Shown: piece by piece, positions 10,588 to 25,600 of the stretch
How the letters are laid out: each line of letters begins with the position of its first letter
Numbering within the stretch: the first letter of the stretch is position 1
Source: Monomorium pharaonis
Taxonomy: Eukaryota > Arthropoda > Insecta > Hymenoptera > Formicidae
Assembly (NCBI RefSeq): GCF_013373865.1
Contig: NC_050469.1
Location: 11,256,740 to 11,320,739, forward strand
Length of the DNA: 64,000 nt
Reading direction: 5' to 3'
Position numbers and translations under genes: made by a program
The notes under the pieces: generated by a model
The model's input: the letters and a program-made list of their open reading frames with translations, nothing else
The model's database searches: none
What the model was told of the DNA's origin: nothing

Positions 10588-13500
10588 TAATTATTTAACT
10601 TAATAAAGGAATTTAGCTAGTCAGTTGACCATATAGTTGTTTTTCTTAATTGGAATTATTTTATTATTCTACGAAACTATCATGTTTGTAACATATCATT
10701 ATCACCCTCATTATTATCGATATGCATACCACAACATAATATTTATCATCATTTATTATCATTGAATTATATTATTTATTACCATTGAATCAAAAATTAT
10801 GCAACGTATATTTTTATACTATGTTAAAGTGTCTCCCTAATTTATACGTGTGACTAGTGACGGATTATCCATTAAAAGTATTAATTTCATGCTTAGTGTT
10901 TTGCGTATTAAAAACCGTCAAAAAATCAAATAAAAAATTGATGCTTGTATATGAATTATATTCTTATTTAAGATTTTGTAAAAATTCTTTTTATAATACC
11001 GTCTCCTACCGGAAATTGACGATTATCGCGATTTTTACTTTGAAAGTTGCTTTGCGGAATAGAGATTTGATGCTATGGCAAGATCAAGGTCTTTAAGGCC
11101 CTTAAGGTTCTTCAGCCAAGATATTCTTCTACGATCTGTTTTTCTTTATTTAATATTTATGCAAAAGTTTATTTAAATCCACTTATTCGTTTATAAACCT
11201 GCAACAAAATTAGGTCATCTTCGCTGCAGAAACTATTAGTGCTGAATTTTCCGTTGTTTCTCTTTTTCCAGCTGCCTCTAAACCCAAATATTTACGGATA
11301 TTTACAATCAAATCTTTTATCGTTGATCCGAAAAAAGAATAAGCCTAAGAAGTTTCAAGTTTTTATATATCGATAACTTATCCTAGACTCAAAACATTCT
11401 TAAAATAATCTAAAGATTATATTGAAATAAGCATTACGTTAGCAAATAATCGCGATTAATTTCATTTCTCAACGAGAGAATTAATTGTGGTCAGTTGCAC
11501 GCAGGGACAAAGTTTTGGTATAAACAACGTGGCGGAATCGCATTTCGCTGCGTCGTGTATGATAATTATTCGTGGCATCACACGGCGCGTCAACTCTGTT
11601 CGCGATAATTATCAAATTCGATGGAAAATATGCAGGTGCGAACTACGCATGGCGTGTCGGCCACGCGAAATTTACACGTATGGTTCGATATGACCGGCTA
11701 CAGCAGCTCCAGCCGAGCGACACGGATGGCGAGGATAATGTAGCTAAACATTCGCCGCTACTATTGTTAGGAACAGTGTTTGTTGTAATGAATTTGCCGG
11801 CAGCGCAGTAATTAATTAGCGCGGATCGGCCAGCCGCAGAGTTCAGTTTCAATTGGGTCGACGTATATTCAGACGATATATGCTGAGTTTACGTGCAGCA
11901 TATTGTAATCGTTCCTACAAGATACCTGTTCAATGATAATAACGAATTGTTTTCGTGCAGGCAAAATCAGAGTAGCGCTTCTCGATCTCTCACTAACAAC
12001 GTATTTATTAGTATTTTAACATTTCGGTTATATTTAATTGTTTAATTTAACATATCGATATATAGCAGAGATAAGTTAAATGTTCTCTGGAAGAATATTT
12101 CGTGAAATTTCGTTTAATTCATCTTTTCGCAGCGATTTGAATTCTTGCAAATCAGAAAATTACGTTAAGAGAGACGTAGAGAGAAATAGTAGGAGAAAGG
12201 AAGTTCAGTTTGTCGTTATTACTACTACCACTGTTTCCCTCAATCTTGATTACTACTAGCTCGCACGTGACGATTCCGCAACTTGCTGAGTTAGTTTTCC
12301 ATGTTATAGAGAAATAATCTGTAAAGCAGTTTGCAACTATTTAGCAATATATATCCTTCTAAAGACATCTCTATTGTTATACTTATCGCTATTACTTTTA
12401 GTATGATTATATACAAGTATGTTACGTACATATAAATTGTTTTTATTATTATTTAACAAAAAGAACCATTAGATTAAGGAAATTATTTTGGGTATTATAG
12501 TATAAATGATAAAAAAGATGAGAAAGTATGCTTATTTTAATTTTAATTACACTTGTACGACATCATATTCGTATAATATTGAGAAATATGTATTAAAGAT
12601 TTGTACATTCAATATGCCTTTGGATAATTTGAATGCTGAAATACGTCAATAAAAAAAAAAGTGACAAAAACTTGTATTATAGAGTAAACGAGAAATCTGC
12701 GAAACAGAATATTCGTTTCGCTGCTGTGCGCAATCGCATGTATAATTTACTGAGAGGGAAAGTAAAAGAATGTACGCGAAATGCACTTTAAATCTATTTT
12801 TAGCTAGAAAAATTGTCTATTTTTTCTCTTCCTTTTTCATGACTAAGCTATATTATCAAGCAATTAATCTTTTTTCCGGTGCAAATACATACAGAATAGC
12901 ATCATTCCGCTATACAAGTGTAAACATGACTCCCGGGCATCCTGAATTATTAATTTTCTGTCGAATTATTCATTCACAGAAGCTTGCCCGATATGAGATA
13001 GTCGGAAGAAGATAAAGGGCACAGATATTATTATCTATTCATTAACAGGAGAGAGATAGAAATGTGGATACTCTTAAAATAAATATACTTGGGTTTCATA
13101 ATATTATTATGTTAATTTCATCAAAAAGTGATTTGGGAATATTATTTAAATAATAAACAATTATTTTTTTATAAATTTTTATTTATAAAATATTTTTTAT
13201 TTTTTAAAACAGAACATTTTCGAAATTCCGGTTTATGCAAAATAATGTTAACTGGTTATTTTACATGAAAATTTTAGTTTTTTCTATTCTAGTTTTTATT
13301 AAAAAAATTTTATTTATTTATTTGTAAAATTAAATCTTTCCAACGCGCGGACACAAGAAAATTTCGAGATCACAAAACATTCGGCGAGTGCATTAAAAAA
13401 AATGTTAAAAAATAAAGTAAAATAATTATACAACTCTATTTTTCATTGTCTTTTTTCATCCTTGTACTTAAAAGATATCTTGTACTCACAAGATTTCCTT

Positions 13501-16500
13501 AAAATTATGTTATACATATATTTTTTTACATTGTTTAAAAAACTTTCGAGAATTTAAGAGCGTATGCTTGTTTTCTCAAAGCGGCGCTATTATTTACACG
13601 CTGTTTGCGGGGATTTAATGCAATTTCTCAATTAAAGTACCACTAATTATTTCAAATGCCAGAGAGAAATTTACGTGTTATGATTTTAAACTTGAAATGG
13701 AAAGGAGATTCGTCGAGTAATTACGCGGTTGGCTTCTCAAAATAACATGTACCGAAATCGACTCGCTCTACGAAGTGCAGTGCGGGAATGCCGCACCCTT
13801 CGCGAGATCGGCTGTGAAGTAGGACTGGAGGAAGAAACTCGGCGAAGCGCCGAAATCTGTTGGGAACCGCGGAAGCCGCAGCACGGAGTTCGAGCGCTCC
13901 TTAACAAGGAATCTCAACTACTCATTACGCAAAAGCGTTTCTACATCCAACACTCTTGCGCCGATGGGATACCCATGGGGCATTCGCCAGACGTTTCAGC
14001 CGATTACGAAACCCCGTGCACTCCGGGAACAATGGATAATACCTTTCGCGCGACACCGCAGCGACAACTTACTTCGTCCTTAAAATTGACGATACGAGGG
14101 CAGATACAGCAAAGGCTCTAACATCAGTTCGGGAGAATTACTTCACCCCAAATATATTGACACCTGAACGTGACGATAAACAATTGCCTACCTATATCTC
14201 AGACTCATTTCTTCGAAAGGTACTTATTTACCTACTTATTAATACAATTTTAATTAATTAATTAATGAATAGTTGCAATTAACGGCTGATCAAATTTTTT
14301 CAACTTGTAGATATTATTTTAATTTCTATTATTTTAATCTACAGCTAGCGGGATGTTTCATTTATATATTTCACTGAATAATGAAATAAAAAACAACAAT
14401 ATACAGGTGTTATGTATGTGCATATATCGCACTATCAACTGCACAAATAGTGTTTTATTGGAAAGAATTCAAGAATGCATCAAGTACATATATATAGCGT
14501 TGAATGCGGTTATACTAATTTCCCATTTTTGTTTACAAAATAACCAATTTACCAACGCACCGATAAACCGTGTACAAATCAAACGCGCAGCGTTTCGCTT
14601 GTTTGTTGTACAAAGTCAACATTCAATAATTCAAATAGTTAATGAATATTTATTAAATTACATTTATCTGAATTTTTCGTTCTGTTTCCATTCAGCATAT
14701 AAAAATTGCGTGGAACCACGAACAGGTGCATGTGCCATGTTATTTGTCGCATGCGATCTGTCCGTTTATTTTCGTTAATATTATAGTCCGTAAAAGTCCA
14801 CACGAATACTACAAACAATTCATAAATGTTTAATCAAGCTGTTAATTATTTTAACTGAAATTTATTATACTTAAATATACATGATAATTCAAGGTTTAAT
14901 TAGCACGTATTTATCATTTTATTTATTAATTTGCATCTTTTTTAGTACTCAGGACAAAAGAACAATATTAGATAACTATTTTCAAAATTATTCGTGAATA
15001 TGTTATTAACATGTTTAATAAATATTGCTGTTTAAAATGAGTAGTTTAAAATAAACAGTTTGAAATAATTTAGTATGCTACAAATTCAAATTGCTTGTGT
15101 ATTTTTATATATATGCACAGACAAGATATCTTCCGTTCTAGTTCACGTCATTCGTTAATAAAACATTTAATAATAATTATCTTATATTAATAAAATATTT
15201 CAAAATAATTATAACTTTATATCATTTCAAAAAATTAGAACGATTCTTTGTTTGGACAACAATAAAAAGGTTTCGAAAAAAATAACAATATGTAAAATTA
15301 TAGCAAATTAAAAAAATTGTTTTCTTGTTATCAATATACCAAATATGCATAATAATATAGTATTGCATAAATTTTTCTGAATCACATTTATTCTAATTAA
15401 AAATTCATCCGTTTATTGTATATATGCTACAATTTTCATTGCGTCAGTGTCCAATTATTGTGAAAGCGTACGTATGAAATGAAAGCACGTATCAATTTTA
15501 ATTTATCAATGCTCATTTATTTGCCGATAATAATAAACATTGATTGCATTAAAGATGAGTAGGATCATTAATAATTTACACAATAGATTCTGCATAAACT
15601 TGGTAAAACCATTTTTATTCTTAAATAAGTATGTATATATTAGTCAATATTTTATTATTATATATTTAAAAATAAAGATATTTATTAATTTTGGAGAGAA
15701 AAAGATCTACAATATCAAAGCATTTTAATTTGATTTCCGCGTTCTTTTTCGCTAATTTATTCAAGAGATTTTTTAAAAACGTATACATCTGTCTGTAATA
15801 AATGTAAAACAGTGAGTTTCATGTTTGATGTGTCGCCGACGAATGCATTGTCTGTTCCGCCCACTTTTGGCAGGGTCGGATTTTGAAAGAAGCTCCATTC
15901 GTCGCGCTCCGTTAAAATATCTTGTGAATAGTCCCTCATTGAGAGGTGGGCAAGGCAGGCCGGGAAAAGGGATGCAACCGTGGAGCAATGTCGCGATGCG
16001 GGATACACCTAGAAGTAATACGAGCGAGTACGTCACGAGTCCACTTTCTTTCCACGAAGTGACGTCTTCTTGTGGATGGAATAAAGGAAAACACAATGGC
16101 ACCTTTTTCCACCGTGACGACGGTTACGATAACAAGCCGGCCTTTTCCACCCGGTAAGAATTCCGGTAAGGACGAGAGAGCACCGGAAGGAAGTACAGAG
16201 GCTCGAGGAGGTCGCGAGCAAAATGTGCTTGCGAAAATAACATTCTGAAACGTGTCTATAGGACGCGAGGCTGTTTTCTGTTCCGAAGGGAATCGTATCC
16301 CGCGAGATGCGCACCTGGGCACTGCGATATTTAATTAAAAGTATACTATTTGCTAAGTACAACGTTAAGAGCGTAAGAAACATGAGTAATAAAGTATGCA
16401 CAATTTTTTTTATCGATGATTCATCGAATGTTAATTATCTCACTATCATCATTATAAGAGAAAAAGTCTAAAATCTACAATTATTATCTCATATATAAAC

Positions 16501-16597
16501 AAGAATATAAAATTTTCTCTAAAGAATTTGTTAATCTCTCTTGAACAGATATGACTTACGTGAAGAATTTTGTATTCTACATTAAGAAAAATATATT

Positions 16598-16633
16598 CTC
16601 ATCACTCAATAAAAGTTTTTATTAAGTTGTGAG
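16598..16633. repeat. Short hairpin
   Basis: CTCATCACTCAATAAAA and TTTTATTAAGTTGTGAG form an imperfect 17-bp stem with a 2-base loop (3 mismatches). It is too compact and AT-rich to call a small-RNA precursor. Confidence 0.4.
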
Positions 16634-19600
16634 AAAAAAAAACAATATTTTCAAAAAATAGAATCTATTAATATTATTATTATCAAAACAATCACACATA
16701 TATATTGTGCTCTCTAAACGATTATTATGATATTAAAATAAAATTTTTAGAGACATCTAAAGAAGATTTTATATATTATTATACCGTATATAAATTTCTT
16801 TTCAACTATCTTTGTAATATTTTCAAAAAATGTACAAGAGAAATTATCATATTAATGTCACAAATAGATATATCCCTCTTATCTGTATCCACTAATATCT
16901 ACAGGCAAACGTAAAAAAAAAAAAAAATCCGAAAATCAAGGTTTGACACCGCTTTGCGTTTCACGATTTTTCCGTTAACCTGGTTTCTCGCGCCACGTTT
17001 CACTTTAAGTCCCTCCAGTCAACGAAACGCCTATCGGATTCGCGGACAAACGCCCCGTGAAATTTTATTTTGCGACGTACCGAACAACATCGGTCGGAGT
17101 GTTTCTGCGTGCGCCAATCGTTACTGGCAGCCATGTGGCATCGACCGGAGTGAGAGGGGTGGCTCGATCTCCCGAATCGTGTCTGCGAGCTGCGAGGCAG
17201 CCCAGGATGCAGCGCGCACAGAGAGAAAGAGAAACAGCGGCGGTAGCTAGCACGTTTCTCGATTATCCGTATTTACGGAAATTCCGCGCACGTTACGCCC
17301 GATAACTTTCGTAACGGATTACTCGACGAAAGTTTCACACCGCGCGCGCGGGCGGAAACTTACCCCGATAAACTACACCGCGCGAATCGTCAATGCAGTC
17401 AAATGGAGCCCGAGGCAGGCGCGCGAGGCTCCTCAAACAGCGAGCAAGCCACGCTTGCGGATTCCACGATCACGCCCAAATGTCTAAACCTGTCACTCCG
17501 AATTTCCTACATCTCGGAGGAGGGGGAGGGAGTTTTAATTGAGCACGCTACATGCGCGAAAAGACGGACCCTTAAAGTACCACGTGAAAGTGCGTCACGC
17601 TCGCACCAAGGCGCTAGTTACATGTGACTTAATTAATGTTCTCTCGAAAACGAATTCCGCAATCATCTTTCATTATTCTTAACACTTGTTACTACTAGGC
17701 ATATTCCCACAAAACACTCCGCAATGTTGGAGCAACTTTGCAACACTTCTACAATACTATTACTGAAATGTTCTGTGCTCTCTGTATGGGTTTAAGTTAC
17801 AAACAGAAACTCAAGGCAATTTTTTTCAAACAAAAAAACAAACGACTGTTTAAAATAGTTAAGGGCGTATACGACGGCATCATATTTATGAAATAAAAAT
17901 CTAAAAAGACATGCAACATATAAAAAATTTATTTCGAATTTTTTTTTAATTGGCTTAATTAGTAATATATCTGGAGGCATATTTGATAACAAGTTTTTAA
18001 TCAGTTGAGATTATTCATTGAAACTTTGCAATTTTCAGTTTATTTCTCACCGATGCATTGTTTACTTAAAATTTAATACGCCAACAGAGTATGTAATAAT
18101 TATACAACTTTTTAAATGCATGTACCATATCGATTCAATGGTGCAATAATATTTGCAATATGTATCATTTTTGTGACCTGGAAATATATATGAAAACAGG
18201 AATAAGAAAGAATAGATCGATTAACAAGAAAACATGTTTATAGCGTCGTATAATTTTGTAGAATGAGGCTGTATGCTATCCATCAAAATCTAATGTTTCA
18301 TTCTTTTATGTTTCTGATATTATGTACTAAGGTGACCACCGAATACGAATACGATACTTGAATAGCATGTTTTCAAATAATTCATTTCTGGATCGAGTTA
18401 AATAATATCTTCTGTGATTAACTATTTATATCTCGGACTGGTCTATTGCGTCACTATTATTTTCGTTTTAAAAATACTCGTTGTATTAATCTCGGGATAT
18501 AAATAATTTTTCATTTATGAAAGGATTTTATTTTTCTTCGAACAAATTTCAAGCAAAAATCTATTTTCTTATACGAGATTAAAACAGCGTCGGTGCATAA
18601 ATAATTAAAGTCGCAGATGGACGGCGAATATATATTTAACGCTCGGAGTTATAAGTTTCGATTAAAAAAAAGGATGTTTTCATTCTTTTTTTTATTAAAA
18701 GAAAACTAGAAATATGTTTTCTTTCTCTAAGCGCTCGCTTAATGAAACGATTGTGATAATCCGAGCGACAGATCTTTTGGACAACTAGAATCACCAATGT
18801 TATTGCATACGAGTTGGCAGTTCCTCCAATATGCTCGGAGAGAGATTTCCACTGTTTTAATTCCACAGGACCTAAATTTTCGCTCGATCCTATTCCTGCG
18901 AGTATTCAGCTACCGTAACGCAAACATATCCAACTCCATTCCGAATCGCGTCGTAATAGTTTTGCCGAATGTAATATCTGATGTTGTTCAAGATTTCTCT
19001 TTTCCCATTTTCTTTTGCTACTAATTGTAAATGCAATTTTGATCTACATACTCTAAAGAAATTTATATAATCGTATATTTATTTTTGTCCCGGCATTAAT
19101 ATTAACCTAAACTAAATCATATATTTTACATATATTATATACAATACGATATTGTCTTACAATGTACATGTATTAATTAATCATAGATAAATATATTATA
19201 TTCTTTTATTTTATTTATTTTAATTAATCCCTTTTTCTTTTGTGGAAGTCGCCTATCACAAAAATCATGCTAGAAGTGACTTTTCAAATAGAAAGCTTTA
19301 GATTAGAATTTTACAATCAATTAGAAAAAATACTCGGTATGCAGACAGTGCATTTTGTTTCATTACTCTTATAACGAATTTAATTGTTACTATTTCTCAT
19401 GTCCGATATTGAATCGCAGCTTCGTTAGCAATATCGCTCGCTCGGTGGATTTAGGGATTATCGTGGTATATAGATGTTGCAACGTGACGATGTGTAACTC
19501 TGGCACTAACCGCTTCGTAATCACCCACGGTTTCGTCGAATTTGCCCTGATTTCGCATGGCACTCTTCATCAAGTACAAGCATCAGATAGCCTTTCGTTA

Positions 19601-22600
19601 TGCAATCGTTATATAACATACACAAGTGTACTGACATGCGTTTATCGGCGTTTATGGTAAATGTGATTACTAGCACGGAATGTAACCTCCCTTTGTTGAT
19701 ACCGGCTAAAAGTGCATCCAATTTCGTTCACAGTTAGCGACCTTTTCGCTTTCATATCACTTCCGCGCTCTCACGCATGAATAAAGCTGAGGGTATTATC
19801 TCACATCTCGCCGGGGTTAGACCTCGCGTTAGATCTTTCATTCTTTAAAACGGAGTTCAATCGAGACGAATTTTACAATTTGAACAAATTTAAGAATTTA
19901 TATATTTTTTCATTCACAAGATTTCTTGTTTTTATTAATTATTTTTATGTATATAAGAAATTTGTATTATATACAAATTGAATCTTGTATACTGTGTAGT
20001 AACGTTTTATTAGGAATATATTTTGCTGTACATTTAGTAATTGATAAAAAAATTTAATCAGCAAATACTACTTAAAAATATATTGTTTTATATATCTTAT
20101 TACTATTAATTATTTTGAAAGTAAAGGTACCGTTCAGATTGTTATTTAAATTGTAGAAATCTCAAATATTTACAATTCATAATTTCCTATTCGGTGTAAA
20201 ATTTATTAATTAATAAATCTGACGTTCGTATAATTTGTTAAATATTTTATTTCACACCTAAAGCAAAGTTTTAAATTTCCATGCAAGACTGATATTTGCA
20301 ACATGCGTTTATCTTCATGTCTCGTATATTACTGTATCTAATCAAAAGACGGCGCCTACTTACTGTACACGTGCTGTAATTTACAATCCGAATTTATAAT
20401 GCATTACATGGTCGCGCTAATTAGTCTAGCTGATCCCAGAGTCGAATTTGACCCAGTTTCGTGCATAGATTGTCATTATCCACTGACAATGTGTGATCTT
20501 CCAGTGTACATCCGTTACGTGCACGCATGTATTGTACGTATGACTCGTTCTTCGCCAGCAGAAACTGCATATGAACGACGGAATGCACTTTCGCAATTAT
20601 TATCCGTTATAAGCGTTTTCAGTGACAGAATTAGTACGTACAGACGTAACAGAGCTCTATCTCACAGTTCTTTTAACGGCTTATTAATTATTGAATAACG
20701 TATTACTTTCTGGGATAAATTATTATACTGTAAAGAAACATTCTTAATTTTGGTGAAATTTTAAAATTTTAACATTAATTTGCACCTCAAAAGACATTAT
20801 GCAAATGATAGATACGATGCAGTGTCTTGCTCTTTGACTCGGTTGTCGGTTTATTTATTTATATCTTTCCCTGTAGTTAAGTTTAAGTCTAAAGTTACCC
20901 GAGCACAAACCTAATGACAGTAGAGCAAGACAGGGCTAATTGTAGAAACCACTACAATCTCGCGTCTCGGTAACGTGCTACTCGATCGACTTCACCAGTA
21001 TAATAGTAGAACAGGCAGTTATAAATTATATTACAATCCCAACAGCCAAGTCCCAACATGATGACGTTGATTTGTCGTAAGTTTCTCGTCATTAATTACA
21101 TCATTAGTAATCAAAACATATAATATTAATGGTAAAAATAATGTTGAAATGTTATCGACGTTATTAAAATACTAAAAGATGTTATTTTCGACAAAATATA
21201 TACGTTACAAGTAAAATCAATTTTATTAATTGACATCACATTCCAAATATATATGATAAATTATGAACAAAAAAGTATTCAAAAAAAGAACTTATGTTGC
21301 CAACGGTAATAAAAATATGTAGTCTCTCTTTCTCTCTCAATATCATTAATACATCATCACGTTGAGATCATATAAATTTAGAGCTGAAGCAAATAAATAT
21401 TCGCGTAATTAATAATGTATTTAAGATCACTGTTATTTTTGGGAGATTAATCAATAAACTTGCGAAAAACATTTTCTAAATGTTGGATTATTTGCAAAAT
21501 TTTATTTAGCACAATTATAGTTCATCTGGTATTTATATATATAGTTTTTAAGCAACTCGTGATTTATTTTATTTAAAGTATTTAATTCGTGATTTCAATT
21601 ACTATATAGCTCTAATAACAAACGTACTCTATTTTGATTGCGCTGATCTCGAAGCAATTTAGTGTGATTCGTAGCGAAATCATTACCGTTGCATTAATAT
21701 TAAATATCTACAAATTGTATATATCGCGTAAACAGTTTTGATTTAATTAATTTATTACAGCAAATGGTTCTATTAAGTTTTAACGGATATATAAACAAGT
21801 ATAATTTGCAGCAAATATTGCAACATATTGCAATATGAAGAAAAACTTGTAATATTTTATTAGCAATCTTTATATTAATAAAGATATAAAAAAATATAAA
21901 ACATATTAAAAACCTGTATACATATTTGTAGAATAAGGATAACATTAAAAATATTTTGCTCTTAATTTGTGTTAAGCTTGAAAACGAAACAAAAAAAGAA
22001 TTTTTTTCTTAAAATAAAAACGTTATTTTAAGAATGGTTTATTGGGTTAACTTTTTTTCCCACTGTTTACCTCACTTCCATTTTAATTTAAAAAAAGGGT
22101 AGATTAATTCTTATTAGATTAGATAAAAAATGAGGTATTAAAAATATTTTTTAAACATTAAGAACTGTGCGTAAATTAATCGAAGATACATAATAGAAAT
22201 AAATAATGCGAAAGAAGTTAATCTAGTAAATTATTCTTAAAATAGTATTATATATTTAAAACTGTACTTTGTTATTGTACGACAATGTTATTGAGATCGT
22301 TCTTAAAATAAATGTAGAGTGGAGCGCAATGCCGTTCACTGTACTGTCATCGAATTATGTATAAAGTTAGCGTCGCTCCAATCTCTGAAACTGCACGCAA
22401 CTACTCTGGCAGCTTAATTAATTCTCGACTACTATCGGTGAGTTCAAATTTGGTCCAGTGGAGTAGATATTTTACAAAATGTATTTTACAAAATATGTAG
22501 AAAAAAAAGAGAACAAATTGCGTTGCTAACTATATATCCGGCATTCTTTTTCATTTTTTCCCCTAGAAAATCAATATTTATTTGGTCTTGAGAGACGCAG

Positions 22601-25600
22601 GAAGATATTATTATTCGTTAGAAACAAAATTTTAATAATTCCCTGGCACGCAAATCTTCCGCCCAACATCCGAGTTTCCTGTGCTTCGTGTATTTTCTTT
22701 CCATCTTGACGTAACGATGTACACTAGCTGGAGCACGCGCAACGGATTTGGCAATGATTTCTACTATAGTGAGGCAGAGAGCACGGCGACCTGGAATATT
22801 TGAGCCAGTCCGGGCGCTACACTTTTATTGCCCTCGTCTTGCGCAGAATGCAGTTCCGCCCTTTTATCGTTCGCGTAAATGTTGTTATCAGCAGATATCC
22901 CAGTACGCAGATGGTCCATCTTGTCCCGCGCTGGTGTATTTCGCACGTGTCGCGATACGCGCATCCCTTTTTTTTATATTTTAAACAGAAAATGCGCGAC
23001 AGCATGACTGATCGGCTCCGTTTGAGTGGATCGTATCCATTAGTTTTATTTTATACGTAACGAACACATTCACATCCATCAATTACGAATACATGCCCTG
23101 GATTTTTCTGGACAATTCCGGCTTTCGGCCATCATTATTCTCCAACTGCTAATTTAGATATGCGTATCAGTTTGCACGCCACCAACGTCACTCTGCTGAA
23201 AAGAAAGGAGATAGCCCTTTCATGAAATATATGCATGATAGAAACACTCCTTTCTCATTGTAATTATTATTATCATCACAAAACAAAGTTAGTAATTAGC
23301 GATAATTTAGATGCGCTTTTATTGTTGACGCATCCTCGGTGATTGTAACTTTTAATTGAGATATGAAATAAGCAATCTGATAATTTAAATATATAATATA
23401 CTTTGTTATTATCAGGAGCGTTCATTGATTAACAATAGAAGTGACAAAATGTGCGCTAATTGGCTTAATAAAATGATCGGCGAGATGTAAATGGAATGTT
23501 AATACGATCACGTCGTTTATTATAACTGGTTCCGCGGATCAATATTGTTTATCGCAGTTTATTATTAACTGTCGATCCGGCTCCAAGTTCGTTCCGTGTC
23601 ATCACAATAAAGCCGGTAAATATTATCACTGTGAAGCGATTAGCGAATAAATTACTTGCGTGCTAATACTAAAACGCGACATATATCACGCTCAGTAAAT
23701 CAATTATTACGGAAGCATTAATATCATTTTATACGCCGAGATTTTTCATGAAATTTTCTGGAATGCGTAATGTTTTTAAATAAAAAAAAAAAAATGTAAA
23801 ACTTGTTCAATATACGCAATAAAATGTTTAAAACACGCGGAATTACAAATTGCTTTAGATATAGATGTTGCTGTTATTTTACGAGAGATTTGCAACTGCT
23901 TTTATGTTAGCATTGAGGTTTCGAATAAATACACATGGAGATTACAAAGTGTGCACACACATACACACACCCATTTCAGTCGTGAAAATTTACGTAGTAT
24001 ACGGTGTGATTATGCGTTATGCCTTTCAGAATTTATTTCGCACTATATTGTGCATAAAAGACTATTAAATGCAATTAATTAAATTTAATCCCTAATTGTC
24101 CAAGTAGACCACAATAAAGATTTTGAGATAACCTTTAGCCACATAATGCGGCTATTGCGGCAATAGAACCATTACTTTCGGGAGACACGAATGAATTTCG
24201 CTTTAGTTTACTATATTATAGATAAGAAAATCAAATATTTGTTAAACAGTTATTAAAAGAGTATATTTAAATTTGTACAGCCAAGTGTGTACTTGAAATA
24301 TAATGCACTATGTAAACCTAAATGAACTTTGCATTTCACTCAGATGCATTAAGGAAATAATTTAAAATACTTAACTTAAAATCCATACAGATGATTATAT
24401 CAGATCATATTATTCAATATTTATTCTCTATTAATTAAATTTAATTAATTTAATCAATTGACTGTTTCTAAAAGTAAAAAATCCACAATTTAATTTATGT
24501 GTCAACATTTTCTAAAGATCTTATTACCATTTACTGATTTATGCTAGTAACGATAAAATATATTTCTAATTTGTATTATAATTTCGTAGAATCTTTTAAT
24601 ACGCAGATCATGTGAACATTTCTCAAATTATAATACTAGATTATGTAATTACACATAAGTTCAAATCAAACAGAAAGTGAATAAAATAAAGCAGATTAAA
24701 ATTTGCATTAGAATTTCTAAACTTCTTTAATCCAATTAACGAGCATTTTAGTTCAAACATAGTTTTAATTTGTCTAATAGATGATTTAATTTATTTGATC
24801 TACTCTATGCTTTAATCCGAGTTTAGGTTCATTAATAACATAGCATTGGGAAATTTAAAAAATTCAATTTATCCAGTTTAAGTTATTTATGCCCGATTTC
24901 TTCATACCTCTCGATAACCATCTTCCACATAAAGATATTCGTTAAATAATTAAAATTCACTTTTTCACTAAAACTTCCGGTTACATATCTAATAAATAAC
25001 TATTCTTCATACTATTAACTTTCGATACAAAAGTATTAGAATTTTATTATACATTATCATATTTTATTAGCGAAGTGAGGTTATAATTTGAGATACATTT
25101 CGGATAAATTTATCGTACACTTATCTAGAGATAAAGAAATTGGACATTAACAATATACGTACTGTTCATTTAATAATCCAACACACATTGTATATTATAC
25201 ATAATACGTTTTAATTTCACGTAAAGTTTAAAAAAGTAAAATTCGTCGTTTTCGTATGCAAGGTGTATTTTCAAATAAAAACTTTTGTTTTCTTATATTC
25301 ATTACTTTATATTTATTTGTCTACACAAGCGTTCACATTTTGTGGAATTATTCAGCCTCGTGAATGGCAGCTCTCGGCGCAACTTCGGCTTCATTAGTCT
25401 CCTTCCGTTCTCTAGAATCCTAAAACCCTAAATTAATTTTAATCACTTGGCACGGCCGTCTTATCGACCTCGGCGCGAAATCTCTCGCCGCATTATCGCA
25501 GTGACGACAGTGGCGAAATTTTCGTCTCTCGCTTCCGCAAATGAAATTTCTCTGTTTTCGTCGCTAGTAAAACGTAGGGTACAACCCTCGGTGAAATACA

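Noticed and set aside
13729..14121. 130-codon plus-strand frame
   Set aside because: No recognisable motif, no splice or start context, composition like the local GC patch.
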